In this document: positions 5,106 to 5,123 of the stretch, piece by piece
How positions within the stretch are numbered: the stretch's first letter is position 1
Layout: every line of letters begins with the position of its first letter
Assembly (NCBI GenBank): GCA_023251215.1
Contig: JAHEZF010000145.1
Span: 1-5,123, forward strand
Origin: Sphingobacteriales bacterium
GTDB lineage: Bacteria; Bacteroidota; Bacteroidia; Chitinophagales; Chitinophagaceae
DNA: 5,123 nt
Reading direction: 5' to 3'
The notes under the pieces: generated by a model
The model's input: the letters and a program-made list of their open reading frames with translations, nothing else
Databases searched by the model: none
Told to the model about the DNA's origin: nothing
Program-made: the position numbers and the translations under genes

Positions 5106-5123
5106 ATCCACGTACATTCTTCC

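Noticed and set aside
1..5123. tRNA, rRNA, CRISPR array, insertion sequence or phage genes
   Set aside because: No cloverleaf, regularly spaced repeat, transposase motif or terminal inverted repeat was seen on either strand.

Overview
The window looks like a chromosomal segment from a member of the Bacteroidota, most likely Chitinophagaceae or a close relative. The reasons are perfect TAnnTTTG-type minus-7 boxes, few strong Shine-Dalgarno sequences, moderately low GC, a C-terminal module typical of Bacteroidota sortilin/BNR-repeat secreted proteins, and a small LSAC-type lipoprotein. This placement comes from motif recognition, not from a database search.

Layout on the + strand, left to right: (1) the 3' end of a large VPS10/BNR-type beta-propeller protein (2-550), closed by a long hairpin terminator (560-628). 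(2) A membrane protein of unknown function (686-1471) with two N-terminal helices and a duplicated cytoplasmic domain. (3) A complete class I/II PLP-dependent aminotransferase (1522-2778) with all core catalytic residues. Convergent to it on the - strand is a two-gene unit read from 3186 down to 2790: a 47-residue lipoprotein (3043-3186), too short for ordinary gene calling, and 10 bases later an 80-residue protein of unknown function. A 116-base divergent spacer dense in short inverted repeats separates this pair from a + strand MurG-like GT-B glycosyltransferase (3303-4421). Finally, a SixA-type histidine phosphatase lies on the - strand (4494-4988), convergent with the glycosyltransferase. 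Its upstream region (4989-5123) holds a good minus-7 box and C4/G4 hairpin repeats.

The genes do not form one obvious pathway. They read as short independent units on alternating strands, typical core or housekeeping chromosome. There is no RNA gene, insertion sequence, CRISPR array or phage signature. No spacer exceeds about 135 bases. No clearly new multi-gene system is visible. The items most worth a second look are the lipoprotein/small-protein pair, the tandem-duplicated domain in the membrane protein, and a consensus promoter box with an adjacent perfect palindrome that points antisense into the phosphatase gene.
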